Position numbers and translations under genes: made by a program | Part shown: piece by piece, positions 8,373-17,878 of the stretch | How the letters are laid out: every line of letters starts with the position of its first letter | How positions within the stretch are numbered: the stretch's first letter is position 1 | The notes under the pieces: model-generated | Databases searched by the model: none | What the model saw: the letters and a program-made list of their open reading frames with translations, nothing else | What the model was told of the DNA's origin: nothing | NCBI GenBank assembly: GCA_963675235.2 | Contig: CAXXFU010000017.1 | Span: 558,001 to 622,000 of the forward strand | Length of the DNA: 64,000 nucleotides | From: JAHJQZ01 sp963675235 | GTDB lineage: Bacteria; Pseudomonadota; Alphaproteobacteria; Rhizobiales; Devosiaceae | Reading direction: 5' to 3'

Positions 8373-8966
8373 TCACTCGGCAGCGTTGGCCGGTCCTCCG
8401 GTCAGGAAGGCCGGCAGTTCGCCGACTTCCGGCTGCGGCGAGCTGGACGGATCGGCGCGGTCCTCGCTCGCAGGCTGGCGGCGACGGCGCGGACGGCGGG
8501 CACGCGGACGATCGCGCTCCTCTTCGCCTCCGGCTTCGCTGTCCGAAGCGGCAGCATCCGACTTGGCCTCTTCGCCTTCGCTCTCGTTCTTCGCCTCGGG
8601 GGCGGCGGCGGGCTTCTGGTTCTGGGAGCTGGCGTCATTGGCGCCGGCATTGGTGTCGTCACCGTCCGAATCATCCTCGTCGTAGTCGAAGACCGGCTCG
8701 TTGCGCGGCTGTACCTGCGCCTGGGCGGCAGAGAGGATGCGGAAATAGTGTTCTGCGTGCTGCAGATAGTTCTCGGCCATGACCGAATCGCCGGTCGCCG
8801 TGGCATCGCGGGCAAGCTGGACATAACGCTCGGCGATATGGGCGGCGTTGCCGCGGATCTTCACATCGGGTCCGTTGCTCTCGAAATTGCGCGACAGCGG
8901 ATTGACGTTCTTGCGCCCACCATTGCGCCCGCGCGAACGGTTCTTGTTCTGCTGGTTCGGTCTCAT
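8373..8966 (-). CDS. DUF4167 domain-containing protein
   Basis: This 197-aa protein has the DUF4167 domain at its N-terminus (about residues 1-85: a basic RG/N-rich start, then DVKIRGNAAHIAERYVQLAR and AENYLQHAEHYFRI). The rest is low-complexity: an acidic D/E/S/A-rich stretch, then a basic PRARRPRRRRQ patch and a short hydrophobic end. The family is almost confined to Alphaproteobacteria and is typically found, as here, next to prmC and prfA. The basic tracts suggest nucleic-acid or ribosome contact, but no function is established. It ends before a clear terminator. Confidence 0.88.
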   Translation of the reverse strand: MRPNQQNKNRSRGRNGGRKNVNPLSRNFESNGPDVKIRGNAAHIAERYVQLARDATATGDSVMAENYLQHAEHYFRILSAAQAQVQPRNEPVFDYDEDDSDGDDTNAGANDASSQNQKPAAAPEAKNESEGEEAKSDAAASDSEAGGEEERDRPRARRPRRRRQPASEDRADPSSSPQPEVGELPAFLTGGPANAAE

Positions 8967-9385
8967 CGTGTGTGTTCAGCTTTCATTGAATCAGAACAAT
9001 GGCCCATGCCGGTTCTGCATGTCCTCGGTCGTCCAACCGTCAGCCGCATTCGGATTGGAGCGTCTCGCGCTGCCGCCGGGAATGACACGACCTACATCGG
9101 TGAAGAAAGCCGACTCGAGGCTTTCCAAATTCCGGTTCCGGTAGCGGGTGAGTGTCCCTTTCGCCCCTTCACGGGCGACATGGGCAGCACCGGCAAACTA
9201 TCCGCTTTGGCGAATTATTCCAAGTGAAAAATGCCAGCAATCCTGTCCGAATCCGTCAGCATCCTTAACCGGAGACATCATATTCCGGCTTTGGTTTGGA
9301 TTTGGTCAAGATGCACCGAACGATTTTCATGCCAAAAACGGTTCATATTGACCCTTATGCCCGCAAACAGCGGCGTTTGCGGAGA
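8967..9385. other. Intergenic region between DUF4167 gene and prmC
   Basis: These 419 bases have no reading frame with family resemblance or good codon use on either strand. The left part presumably carries the promoter of the DUF4167 gene. The right part is AT-richer than the surroundings (for example near 9290-9360) and is downstream of prmC. No hairpin with a T-run, RNA gene or repeat was recognised. Confidence 0.5.
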
Positions 9386-10258
9386 TCAGCCCGGCCATCT
9401 GGCGAAAAGAACGCGATCGTGACCGGCAAGATCATCATGACGTACCGGATTGACGAAACCATGACGCCTGAACAGCGACATCAGGGCAGACGACTGGCCG
9501 GCGCCGTGCTCAAGCACGATGACGCCATCCGGCACCAGGTGATGCGCCGAATCACGGGCGAGCACGCGATAGGGGTCGAGCCCGTCACTGCCGCCGTCGA
9601 GCGCCAGGTGCGGATCGTTGTCGCGCACCTCCACATCGAGCGTCGCGATCGCCCCGTGCGCGACATAGGGCGGATTGGAGACGATGACGTCGACAACCTC
9701 ATCGTCCATGATCGGTGCGAACCAGTCGCCCTGGCGGAACTGCATGCGCGAGGCGACACCGTGGCGTTCGGCGTTGCGTTGCGCCGTCTCGAGAGCGCCG
9801 GCGCTGATGTCGGTGACGATGGCTTCGCTGCCGGGAAGCTTCTTGAGCAGAGCAATCGCGATGCAGCCCGTGCCGGTTCCGAGATCGATCAAGCGCGACG
9901 ACTTGCGGTCCTTGAGGGCATTGTGGGCCAGATCGACGACCAGCTCGGTCTCCGGACGCGGCACCAGGGTTTCCGGCGAAAGCTCGAAGCTGAGCCCGTA
10001 GAACTCCTTTTCGCCGAGGATGCGCGCCACCGGCTCGCCGGCGAGCCGTCTTTGCCCGAGGGCCTGAAGGCGTGAGACCGCTTTTTCCGGCGCCGGCTCG
10101 TTCTCGCGCATGGCCAGTTCGAGCGCATCGAACCCGAACGCGTGCCGGGCCAGAAGCCGCGCATCAAGGCTGGCGCTGTCGATCCCGGCTCCGGCCAGAA
10201 GATCGCGCAGCTGCCGCCAAGCAGTGCCGAGGCGCGGGCGCGCGTTTGATCCCGTCAC
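9386..10258 (-). CDS. prmC: Peptide chain release factor N5-glutamine methyltransferase PrmC
   Basis: PrmC methylates the glutamine of the GGQ motif in release factors 1 and 2, which speeds peptide release. The 290 residues show an N-terminal helical domain and the SAM-binding core: PRPETELVVD, LIDLGTGTGCIAIALLK (motif I), the acidic loop IVTDIS, and the catalytic VSNPPYV that binds the glutamine amide. The start is GTG at 10258, whose G is shared with the TAG stop of prfA (TAGTG), so translation is coupled to the gene for its own substrate. This prfA-prmC pairing is standard. Confidence 0.96.
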   Translation of the reverse strand: MTGSNARPRLGTAWRQLRDLLAGAGIDSASLDARLLARHAFGFDALELAMRENEPAPEKAVSRLQALGQRRLAGEPVARILGEKEFYGLSFELSPETLVPRPETELVVDLAHNALKDRKSSRLIDLGTGTGCIAIALLKKLPGSEAIVTDISAGALETAQRNAERHGVASRMQFRQGDWFAPIMDDEVVDVIVSNPPYVAHGAIATLDVEVRDNDPHLALDGGSDGLDPYRVLARDSAHHLVPDGVIVLEHGAGQSSALMSLFRRHGFVNPVRHDDLAGHDRVLFARWPG

Positions 10259-11331
10259 TAATTGGCGTCCATTTCGGCGAGAAGCGTTGCCTGATGATCG
10301 GTGATCAAGGCATCGATCAGCTCGTCCAGCGCTTCGCCGACGATGACCTTGTCGAGCTTGTAGAGCGTCAGGTTGATGCGGTGATCGGTGACGCGCCCCT
10401 GCGGGAAATTGTAGGTGCGGATCCGTCCCGAGCGATCGCCCGATCCCACCTGCTCGCGCCGTGATTCGGAGCGGGCGCTGTCGCGCTTGTTGCGCTCGAG
10501 CTCATAGAGCTTGGCCTTGAGCGTCTTCATGACGATGGCGCGGTTCTGGTGCTGGCTCTTTTCCGACGAGACGATGACGATGCCCGAAGGGATGTGGGTC
10601 AGCCGCACCGCCGAATCGGTCTTGTTGACGTGCTGGCCGCCGGCGCCCGAGGCCCGCATCGTGTCGATGCGGAGGTCTTCGGGCTTGATGTCGATATCGA
10701 CGTCCTCGACTTCGGGCAGAACGGCGACGGTCGCCGCCGAGGTGTGGATACGGCCCTGGGTCTCGGTCTCGGGCACACGCTGGACGCGATGGGTGCCGCT
10801 CTCGAACTTCATCTTGGCGAACACGCCATGTCCGGTGACGTTGGCGATCACTTCCTTGTAGCCGCCATGCTCGCCTTCGCTGGCCGAGATGATCGAAACC
10901 TTCCAGCCCTGCAACTCAGCGTAGCGCATATACATGCGGAACAGATCGCCGGCGAACAGCGCCGCCTCGTCGCCACCGGTTCCGGCGCGGATCTCGAGAA
11001 TGACCGAAGCGTCGTCGTCGGAATCCTTGGGGATGAGCGCCAGGCGGATGTTCTGGGTCAGGGCCTCGATCTTCTCGTCGAGTTCGCCGATCTCCAGTTC
11101 CGCCATCTCGCGCAACTCGGCGTCGCCCGAGTGCAGGAGTTCGCGGGCGCCGGCGAGATCGGAAACGGATTTGCGCCACTCGTGGATCGGGCCAATGATC
11201 GGCTGAAGCTCGGCATATTCCTTGGAAAGGCGGACGAATTCGTCCGGCTCCGGCCCTGCGGCGAGCTTTTCTTCGATCATCTGGAAACGCATTTCGAGCG
11301 CTTCGAGCTTTTCTTCGGGCAGGCTTGCCAT
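10258..11331 (-). CDS. prfA: Peptide chain release factor 1
   Basis: RF1 recognises UAA and UAG in the ribosomal A site and triggers hydrolysis of peptidyl-tRNA. The 357 residues are full length and include the codon-recognition domain with FESGTHRVQRVPETETQGRI and the GGQ loop in ASGAGGQHVNKTDSAVRLTH, followed by SSEKSQHQNR and the basic GSGDRSGRIRTYNFPQGRVT segment. It overlaps prmC by one base and lies directly downstream of ptsP, so the three may be cotranscribed. Confidence 0.97.
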   Translation of the reverse strand: MASLPEEKLEALEMRFQMIEEKLAAGPEPDEFVRLSKEYAELQPIIGPIHEWRKSVSDLAGARELLHSGDAELREMAELEIGELDEKIEALTQNIRLALIPKDSDDDASVILEIRAGTGGDEAALFAGDLFRMYMRYAELQGWKVSIISASEGEHGGYKEVIANVTGHGVFAKMKFESGTHRVQRVPETETQGRIHTSAATVAVLPEVEDVDIDIKPEDLRIDTMRASGAGGQHVNKTDSAVRLTHIPSGIVIVSSEKSQHQNRAIVMKTLKAKLYELERNKRDSARSESRREQVGSGDRSGRIRTYNFPQGRVTDHRINLTLYKLDKVIVGEALDELIDALITDHQATLLAEMDAN

Positions 11332-11370
11332 CTTGGACTCGGATCGACGGGAAGGATTGAGATCGCCCCG

Positions 11371-13635
11371 CTATACGGGAAGGTTCTGGTCACGCGCAAG
11401 TTCAGTGAGCAGATCGCGGATCGGCCGGTCGTTGTCGACATCGTCGAGCGCCGCCGCCACGGCAAGCCGGATCGGCTCGAGATCGAGCCTGAGGATCATG
11501 TCCTTGACCGGCCCGATCGAGGAGGCGCCCATCGAGAGCCGGGTGAACCCGATGCTCAACAGTGCCAGCGCGTCGATGGGCCGTCCGGCCAGTTCGCCGC
11601 ACATGGTCAGCGGCACCTTGTGCTCCCTGCACGCCTTGACGACATGGCGGATGGCCCTCAGGCGCGGCCGGTCGATCGGATCGTACTTGTTGGCGACGCG
11701 CGGGTTGGCGCGATCGGCGGCGGTCAGGAACTGGATGAGGTCGTTCGAGCCGATCGAGGCAAAATCGCATTCGGGCAGCAGCAGGTCGAGCTCGAACAAC
11801 AGCGAGGGCACTTCGATCATCGCCCCGACCTCGATCCTGGACGGTACCGGCCCGCCCGAATGGGCCAGCCGCTCGGCCTCCTTGCGCACCACCATCCTGG
11901 CCTCGCGGAACTCGCGGACCTCGGTGACCATCGGCACCAGCAACTTCAACGGCCGCCCGGCGGCCGCCTGCAAGAGAGCACGGACCTGGGTGCGCAGCAG
12001 GCCGGGCCTGTCGAGCGCCAGCCGCAAGGAGCGCCAGCCCATGGCCGGATTCTCCTCCGGCGCCGAGCGGATATAGGGGATGACCTTGTCACCGCCGATA
12101 TCGAGCAGGCGGAAAACGATCGGCTTGTCGCCGACAATGCTCATTGCCTCCGAATAGAGCTCGACCTGCTCGGTCAGGCGCGGCAGCTTTGAGGCGATCA
12201 TGAATTGCAGTTCGGTGCGGAACAGGCCAACGCCTTCCGCGCCGGTATCATCGACCGCATGCAGATCGGCAACCAGCCCGGAATTGTGGAACAGCTCGAT
12301 GCGGACGCCGTCCGTTGTCACCGACTGCTTCTTCTTGAGCGCCGCGTACTGGGCCAGACGCTTGGCGCTCAGCCGCACCTTTTCGGCATAGGCCGCCTGC
12401 ACGTCGGCGGGGGGCCTGAGATGCACCGTGCCGCCCGAGGCATCGACGATGATATCGTCGCCGGCTTCGCAGACCGAGACAACCGAGTCCGCCTGCCCGA
12501 CCGCGACAAGGCCGAGCGAGCGGGCGACGATCGAGACATGGGCCGTGGCAGCGCCTTCCTCGAGGACGATGGCGCGAATCTTGTGACGGTCGTATTCGAG
12601 CAGGTCCGCCGGCCCCATGTTGCGGGCAACGACGATGGCATTGTCCGGCAGCTCGACCGGGCCGGCCCAGCCGTTGCCGGCCAGCTCGCGCAACAGCCGG
12701 TTGGCAAGGTCGTCGAGGTCGTGCAGGCGCTCGCGGATGTAAGGATCGGTTTGCCTGAGCATGCGGGCGCGGGTGTCGTTCTGCACCCGCTCGACCGCCG
12801 CTTCGGCCGAAAGGCCGTTGTCGATGGCCTCTTCCATGCGCTTCACCCAGCCGCGGTCATGGGCGAACATGCGATAGGATTCGAGGATGTCGCGGTGCTC
12901 GGAACCGATCTGCATGTCGCCGCGCTGGAACAGGGCCTCGATCGAAACGCGCATGGTTTCGAGCGCCTTGTCGAGACGGATCTTTTCCTCGTCGGTGTCC
13001 TCGGCGATGAAATTGGCGACGACGACGCGCGGGTCGTGCAAAACGACGTGACCGAGCGCGATACCTTCGGAAAGCCCGACGACCGAGAACAGACGCGGGC
13101 GCCTCAGATCGATGTCCGAGCCCGGCTTGATCAGCGAATCGAACTCGGCAGTCGACAGCATCTCGGCCAAAAGGGTGGCCGTGGTCAGCAGCGCCTCGGT
13201 CTCTTCCTCGCCATAGATGCGATGGGCTGAGTTCTGCACGACGAGGACGCCGAGGGTCTGGCCGGCACGCAGGACCGGCACACCGAGAAAGGCGCGGAAC
13301 GGATCCTCGCCCGTTTCAGGGCGGTAGGCGAAGCTCGGATGGGTGGTTGCGTCGGTCAGGTTCAGCGGTTCGGCATCGGCGGCGATATGGCCGACAAGGC
13401 CCTCGCCCAGCCGCAGCGTGGTGATATGAACCGATTCCTCGTTGAGGCCATGAGTGGCGAAAAGCTCGAGCGCACCATCGTCGCGCAGGACATAAAACGA
13501 GCAGACGTCGGCCCGCATGTTGTCCGCGATCAGATCGACGATCTTGTTCAGACGCTCCTGCGCGCCCAAGGGTTCGGCCATGGTCTCGCGCAGTTGCCTG
13601 AGCAAGATCCTTGGCCCACCCGTCAACGTGGCCAT
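11371..13635 (-). CDS. ptsP: PTS-Ntr phosphoenolpyruvate-protein phosphotransferase (EI-Ntr)
   Basis: EI-Ntr takes phosphate from PEP and passes it to the NPr/EIIA-Ntr chain, a regulatory system for nitrogen, potassium and carbon responses rather than sugar import. The 754 residues have an N-terminal GAF domain (about 20-165), then the PEP-utilizer N-terminal helices, the swivelling domain with the phospho-acceptor His366 in EEGAATAHVSIVAR, and the PEP-binding barrel with GIGSNDLIQF-type (here ASIGSNDLIQFLTAADR) and LTMCGELAGRP. GAGGGGAAT precedes the ATG. It lies between lysC and prfA, the usual Rhizobiales order lysC-ptsP-prfA-prmC. Confidence 0.95.
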   Translation of the reverse strand: MATLTGGPRILLRQLRETMAEPLGAQERLNKIVDLIADNMRADVCSFYVLRDDGALELFATHGLNEESVHITTLRLGEGLVGHIAADAEPLNLTDATTHPSFAYRPETGEDPFRAFLGVPVLRAGQTLGVLVVQNSAHRIYGEEETEALLTTATLLAEMLSTAEFDSLIKPGSDIDLRRPRLFSVVGLSEGIALGHVVLHDPRVVVANFIAEDTDEEKIRLDKALETMRVSIEALFQRGDMQIGSEHRDILESYRMFAHDRGWVKRMEEAIDNGLSAEAAVERVQNDTRARMLRQTDPYIRERLHDLDDLANRLLRELAGNGWAGPVELPDNAIVVARNMGPADLLEYDRHKIRAIVLEEGAATAHVSIVARSLGLVAVGQADSVVSVCEAGDDIIVDASGGTVHLRPPADVQAAYAEKVRLSAKRLAQYAALKKKQSVTTDGVRIELFHNSGLVADLHAVDDTGAEGVGLFRTELQFMIASKLPRLTEQVELYSEAMSIVGDKPIVFRLLDIGGDKVIPYIRSAPEENPAMGWRSLRLALDRPGLLRTQVRALLQAAAGRPLKLLVPMVTEVREFREARMVVRKEAERLAHSGGPVPSRIEVGAMIEVPSLLFELDLLLPECDFASIGSNDLIQFLTAADRANPRVANKYDPIDRPRLRAIRHVVKACREHKVPLTMCGELAGRPIDALALLSIGFTRLSMGASSIGPVKDMILRLDLEPIRLAVAAALDDVDNDRPIRDLLTELARDQNLPV

Positions 13636-13694
13636 ATTCCCCTCGCCGGCTCCCGGCCGGCGTTCCCGTCAATCGGCTCCGAAATGGAGACCGC

Positions 13695-14963
13695 TCAAAC
13701 GTCCTGCTTGTCGAGACCGTAATACGTATGGAGCACGCGCACGGCAAGCTCGGCGTATTCCTCTTCGATGAGAACAGAGGTCTTGATCTCGGATGTGGTG
13801 ATCAACTGGATGTTGATTCCCTTGCCGGCAAGCGCCCTGAACATCGAGGCGGCGACACCGGCGTGGGACCGCATGCCGACACCGACAACGGAGATCTTGG
13901 CGCCACCCTTGGACCCCGAGATCGACTCGCGCTCGATGGCATCGCCTGCCGATTCGAGCGCCTTGATCGCCTTGTCGTAATCGCTGTCGGGCACGGTGAA
14001 GGTGATGTCGGTCACCTTGCCGTCGTCCGAGACGTTCTGCACGATCATGTCGACGACGATATTGGCGTCGGCCAGGGCTCCGAAAACCGTCGCGGCCACG
14101 CCGGGGGTATCCTTGACGCCCCTCAGGGTGATCTTGGCCTCGGCGCGGGCGAGCGTGATGCCCGACACGATCTGCTTTTCCATGATTTCTTCCTCATCGC
14201 ACACAAGCGTGCCAGGAACACCGGGAACGCCATCAGGAGTGACCTGAGGCGCATCCGGGTCGTCGAAAGTCGAACGCACACACAGCCTGACCTTGTGGGC
14301 CATGGCCATTTCCACCGAGCGGATCATCAGCACCTTGGCCCCAAGCGAGGCCATTTCCAGCATTTCCTCGAAGGAGATGCGCGACATGCGCCGCGCCTTG
14401 GGCGCGACACGCGGGTCGGTGGTGTAGACGCCGTCGACATCGGTGTAGATATCGCAACGGTCGGCGCCGACCGCAGCGGCAACGGCAACGGCGCTGGTGT
14501 CGGAGCCGCCGCGCCCGAGCGTGGTGATGCGGCCGGTCGGGGGATAGATGCCCTGGAAACCGGTGACGACGCAGACCATGCCCTGGCCCATGCGGTCGAT
14601 GAGAAGCGTCGGATCGATATTCTCGATACGCGCGGCGCCATGGGCGTCGTCGGTCTCGATCGGAACCTGCCAGCCGGAAAACGACCGCGCCGGCACGCCC
14701 ATTTCGCTGAGGACGATGGCCATAAGGCCGGCGGTCACCTGTTCGCCCGAGGCGACAACGGCGTCATATTCGCGCGCGTCGTGCATCTTGCTGGCCTGAT
14801 TGACCCAGCCCACCAGTTCGTTGGTCTTGCCGGCCATGGCCGAGACGACAACGGAAACCTCGTTGCCCGCCTCCACCTCGCGTTTGATGTGGAGCGCCGC
14901 CTGCCGGATATGATCGACATCGGCGACCGAAGTGCCGCCGAACTTCATCACGATACGCGCCAC
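13695..14963 (-). CDS. lysC: Aspartate kinase
   Basis: This enzyme phosphorylates L-aspartate to aspartyl phosphate, the first step to lysine, threonine, methionine and diaminopimelate. The 422 residues start with MKFGGTSVADVDHI (kinase motif). SGEQVTAGL and the GRGGSDTSAVAVAAAVGAD block bind substrate, and two ACT domains follow (about 265 onward, VSGITLARAEAKITLRGV and ISVVGVGMRSHAGVA), through which lysine/threonine feedback works. The start is a GTG at 14963 with GGGGGA upstream. It is the first gene of the minus-strand lysC-ptsP-prfA-prmC run and is divergent from the acetyltransferase/ubiG pair. Confidence 0.97.
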   Translation of the reverse strand: MARIVMKFGGTSVADVDHIRQAALHIKREVEAGNEVSVVVSAMAGKTNELVGWVNQASKMHDAREYDAVVASGEQVTAGLMAIVLSEMGVPARSFSGWQVPIETDDAHGAARIENIDPTLLIDRMGQGMVCVVTGFQGIYPPTGRITTLGRGGSDTSAVAVAAAVGADRCDIYTDVDGVYTTDPRVAPKARRMSRISFEEMLEMASLGAKVLMIRSVEMAMAHKVRLCVRSTFDDPDAPQVTPDGVPGVPGTLVCDEEEIMEKQIVSGITLARAEAKITLRGVKDTPGVAATVFGALADANIVVDMIVQNVSDDGKVTDITFTVPDSDYDKAIKALESAGDAIERESISGSKGGAKISVVGVGMRSHAGVAASMFRALAGKGINIQLITTSEIKTSVLIEEEYAELAVRVLHTYYGLDKQDV

Positions 14964-15114
14964 GGATTATCCCCCGGCGATCCCGCCGGCATGGATGCTG
15001 GTCGGGTGGTTTGAATATGGCGCGGGACATGCCACAAACTCACTGGCCGATCAACTGGCACGGGGATGGGCTTTTGCCGCATGCGGCGGATGAACCGGTG
15101 CCGAAAGACAGGTC

Positions 15115-15639
15115 ATGACCGATACGCCTCTTCTGGAAACCGCACGATTGCGCCTCCGCCCGCACCGCATCGAGGACTTCGACGCCTATGCGAGGATGTG
15201 GGCGGATCCGGCGATCGTGCGCAATATCGGCGGCGTGCCGTTCAGTCGCGAACAGTCCTGGTCGCGCTTCCTGCGCCAGCCCGGATTGTGGCAGCTCCTG
15301 GGCTTCGGCGGCTTCGCCATCGTGGACAAGGCGACCGGCGCCTATGTGGGAGACGCCGGCTTTCATGACATGCATCGCGATATCACGCCCTCGATCGAGG
15401 GAACGATGGAAGCGGGCTGGGCGCTCATGCCCGAGGCGCAGGGCAAAGGGTTTACCGAGGAAGCCATGCGCGCAGCCCTCGCATGGGCCGACGAATGCCA
15501 TCCCGATGTCCGGTGTACCGCGATCATCGGCCCCGACAACGGCGCCTCCCTGCGCGTCGCCGAAAAGCTTGGCTTTAAAAGATTCGCCGAAACGACCTAT
15601 AACGGCGCAGACATTGTCCTGCTCGAACGGCGGCGCTGA
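15115..15639 (+). CDS. GNAT family N-acetyltransferase (RimJ/RimL type)
   Basis: This 174-aa acetyl-CoA-dependent acetyltransferase has the RimJ/RimL-like layout: LETARLRLRPHRIEDFDAYARM at the start, a central GEVGDAGFH-like strand (AYVGDAGFHDMHRD), the CoA-binding loop MPEAQGKGFTEEAMRAAL, and PDNGASLRVAEKLGFKRF near the end. Substrates of this branch range from ribosomal proteins to antibiotics and small amines, so the specific target is unknown. It lies 35 bases ahead of ubiG on the same strand, so the two may be cotranscribed. Confidence 0.88.
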   Translation: MTDTPLLETARLRLRPHRIEDFDAYARMWADPAIVRNIGGVPFSREQSWSRFLRQPGLWQLLGFGGFAIVDKATGAYVGDAGFHDMHRDITPSIEGTMEAGWALMPEAQGKGFTEEAMRAALAWADECHPDVRCTAIIGPDNGASLRVAEKLGFKRFAETTYNGADIVLLERRR

Positions 15640-15674
15640 GCCAATCGCGGACGCCGCACGCAAAAGAGATTGAG

Positions 15675-16412
15675 ATGACAGCAAGCACCATCGACGACGA
15701 CGAAATCGCCCGCTTCACCGCCCTGGCGGAGACCTGGTGGGACCCGAACGGCAAGATGAAGCCGCTGCACAAGTTCAATCCGGTGCGCCTGGCGTATATC
15801 CGCGAGCAGCTCATCGCCCATTTCGGCCTGGACGGCACCAAGCGCCGGCCCTTCGACGGCCTGTCGCTGCTCGATATCGGCTGTGGCGCCGGACTGTTGT
15901 GCGAGCCGATGACCCGGCTCGGCGCCAGCGTCACCGGCGCCGATGCCGCCGAAAAGAACATCAAGATCGCCGCGCTTCACGCCGAGCAATCGGAACTGAA
16001 GATCAACTATCTCGCCACCAGCGCCGAGGCACTGGCCGATGCCGGACAGCAGTACGACATCGTGCTCAACATGGAAGTTGTCGAGCACGTCGCCGATGTA
16101 CCGCTCTACCTCAAGAGCTGCGCCCAGCTGGTCAAACCGGGCGGATTGATGTTCATCGCCACGCTCAACCGCACCGCCAAGGCCTTCGCGCTGGCCATTG
16201 TCGGCGCCGAATACGTTCTCGGCTGGCTGCCCAAGGGCACCCATTCCTATTCGAAATTTCTTACCCCCGAGGAGATCACCTCGGTCCTCAGGCGTGAAGG
16301 CCTGACGATCAAGGACAGGACCGGGGTCACCTATTCACCCTTGCGCGACGAATGGGGCAAGAGCCGCGACATGAGCGTCAACTACATGATGCTGGCTGAA
16401 AAGAAGGGCTAG
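15675..16412 (+). CDS. ubiG: Ubiquinone biosynthesis O-methyltransferase UbiG
   Basis: UbiG carries out both O-methylations of ubiquinone synthesis, using SAM. The 245 residues show the family N-terminus (DDDEIARFTALAETWWDPNGKMKPLHKFNPVRLAYI), motif I LLDIGCGAGLLCEPMTRLGA, the acidic GADAAEKNI loop, MEVVEHVADV, and the late block LNRTAKAFALAIVGAEYVLGWLPKGTH, which is diagnostic for UbiG. Full length. Its position divergent from lysC is conserved in Rhizobiales. Confidence 0.97.
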   Translation: MTASTIDDDEIARFTALAETWWDPNGKMKPLHKFNPVRLAYIREQLIAHFGLDGTKRRPFDGLSLLDIGCGAGLLCEPMTRLGASVTGADAAEKNIKIAALHAEQSELKINYLATSAEALADAGQQYDIVLNMEVVEHVADVPLYLKSCAQLVKPGGLMFIATLNRTAKAFALAIVGAEYVLGWLPKGTHSYSKFLTPEEITSVLRREGLTIKDRTGVTYSPLRDEWGKSRDMSVNYMMLAEKKG

Positions 16413-16487
16413 GCCGGCTTTCCGCATCGCTGCGCCGTTGCGGCCGATACCGTTTCGCGGCGCGCATCATCGAAAACGGAGATTCCC

Positions 16488-17192
16488 ATGGCCGACACAC
16501 CCCGCCTTGCCGTCATCACCGGCGCGTCGACAGGAATCGGTCTCGAGACCGCCCGGGAACTGGCCAAACGCGGCCATCACGTCATCATTACTGCCCGGCA
16601 ACAAGAGAGCATCGACAAGGCGCTTGCAGAACTTGGCCACCCCGACGAAATCGAAGGCCATGTCCTCGACGTCTCCGACGATGGCTCGGTCGATGCGTTT
16701 TTCGACTGGCTGATCGAGGAACAGGACCATATCGACATCCTGATCAACAATGCGGCGCGCAGCAGTGGCGGCTATGGTGCGGCTTTCGACGCCATGACCG
16801 CAGATGACCTCATCGAAACCATCGACAACAACGCCGTCAGCGCCTTCAGGACGATCAAGCGCGCCCTGCCGCTGATGAATGAAAAGGGCTATGGCCGCAT
16901 CGTCAACGTCTCCTCGGGCGCCGGCCAGTTCGACGAACTCGATACCAGCGTCGCCTCCTATCGCATCTCCAAGGTGACGATGAACGCCGTTTCCGCCATT
17001 GCCGCCCGTCAGGCGCGCGGCAATGTCAAGGTCAATGCCGTGGATCCGGGCTGGGTGAAGACGCGGATGGGCGGCGACGGGGCCGAGCGCGAGATCCCGG
17101 AAGGGGCCGCCGGCATCGTCTGGGCCGCCACCCTGCCCGACGACGGGCCGAACGGCGGCTTCTTCAAGGATGGCAAGCCGATCGCCTGGTAG
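16488..17192 (+). CDS. SDR family NAD(P)-dependent oxidoreductase
   Basis: This classical short-chain dehydrogenase/reductase (234 aa) has the cofactor motif TGASTGIG at residues 12-19, ILINNAAR, the catalytic serine in VNVSSGAG and the YRISK active-site pair (YxxxK), followed by VNAVDPGWVKTRMGG. The substrate is unknown. The C-terminal GPNGGFFKDGKPIAW resembles reductases of the carbonyl reductase type. It converges on the next gene with only five bases between stops. Confidence 0.88.
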   Translation: MADTPRLAVITGASTGIGLETARELAKRGHHVIITARQQESIDKALAELGHPDEIEGHVLDVSDDGSVDAFFDWLIEEQDHIDILINNAARSSGGYGAAFDAMTADDLIETIDNNAVSAFRTIKRALPLMNEKGYGRIVNVSSGAGQFDELDTSVASYRISKVTMNAVSAIAARQARGNVKVNAVDPGWVKTRMGGDGAEREIPEGAAGIVWAATLPDDGPNGGFFKDGKPIAW

Positions 17193-17197
17193 GCGGT

Positions 17198-17821
17198 TCA
17201 GGAAGCCGCGACGAACGGCGCCTCGCCGACATGGCAGGCGTTGACGGCACAATCGACAATGAAACCCGCCAGATCGGCCCGGGAGATTTTGTCCATCATG
17301 CCGAGGGTGAGATCGGAGCCATGCCGGATGTGGCCGGTGGCCGGGCCGTCGGTCAGGCGCGGCGGACGAATGAGGGTGCAATCGAGCCCGGCCGCCTGCA
17401 ACGCCTGCCAATGGGCGCGGACATCATCGGTGAAATGGCGCCCGCCCAGCCCCATCATCATCAGGAAGAAACGGCGCTTGAGGGTTTTCGGATCGCCCGG
17501 CAGTTCGGTGGCCGCACCGCCAAGGGTGACGATGCGGCGCGGGCCTTTGGCAACGAGCAGTGGCACCAGGTTCGCAGCCAGTTCGGTCAATATGCCGTTG
17601 CCCGAGGCCACGGTGGAGATGACGCAATCGGCACCATCGACGGCACGTGCCATCGCTTCGGCATCGTTCGCCGTGCCGACAATCATTGAAAGCGCCGGAT
17701 GGCTGAGCGCCAGTTTCTGGCGATCGCGGACGAAACCCACCACCTCGTCGCCCCGGTCCAGGAGGCTTTTCACCACCAACCGACCGGTCTGTCCGCTGGC
17801 GCCGAACACCACTATCCGCAT
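17198..17821 (-). CDS. NAD(P)-binding SDR-like protein (atypical SDR)
   Basis: This 207-aa Rossmann-fold protein begins with the nucleotide-binding motif MRIVVFGASGQTGRLVVKSLL, typical of the NAD(P)H-binding atypical SDR group that includes NmrA/biliverdin reductase B-like proteins. Later blocks are DCVISTVASGNG and RIVTLGGAATELPGD, and the C-terminus NLTRADLAGFI-like segment (here KISRADLAGFIVDCAV) is also family-typical. No classical YxxxK pair is seen. It follows the alpha/beta hydrolase gene on the same strand by 57 bases and is probably cotranscribed with it. The substrate is unknown. Confidence 0.85.
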   Translation of the reverse strand: MRIVVFGASGQTGRLVVKSLLDRGDEVVGFVRDRQKLALSHPALSMIVGTANDAEAMARAVDGADCVISTVASGNGILTELAANLVPLLVAKGPRRIVTLGGAATELPGDPKTLKRRFFLMMMGLGGRHFTDDVRAHWQALQAAGLDCTLIRPPRLTDGPATGHIRHGSDLTLGMMDKISRADLAGFIVDCAVNACHVGEAPFVAAS

Positions 17822-17878
17822 GGCCTAGCTCCTTTATCTGCTCAGTCTGCACACTCTGGAACGCAACGACAATCCGGC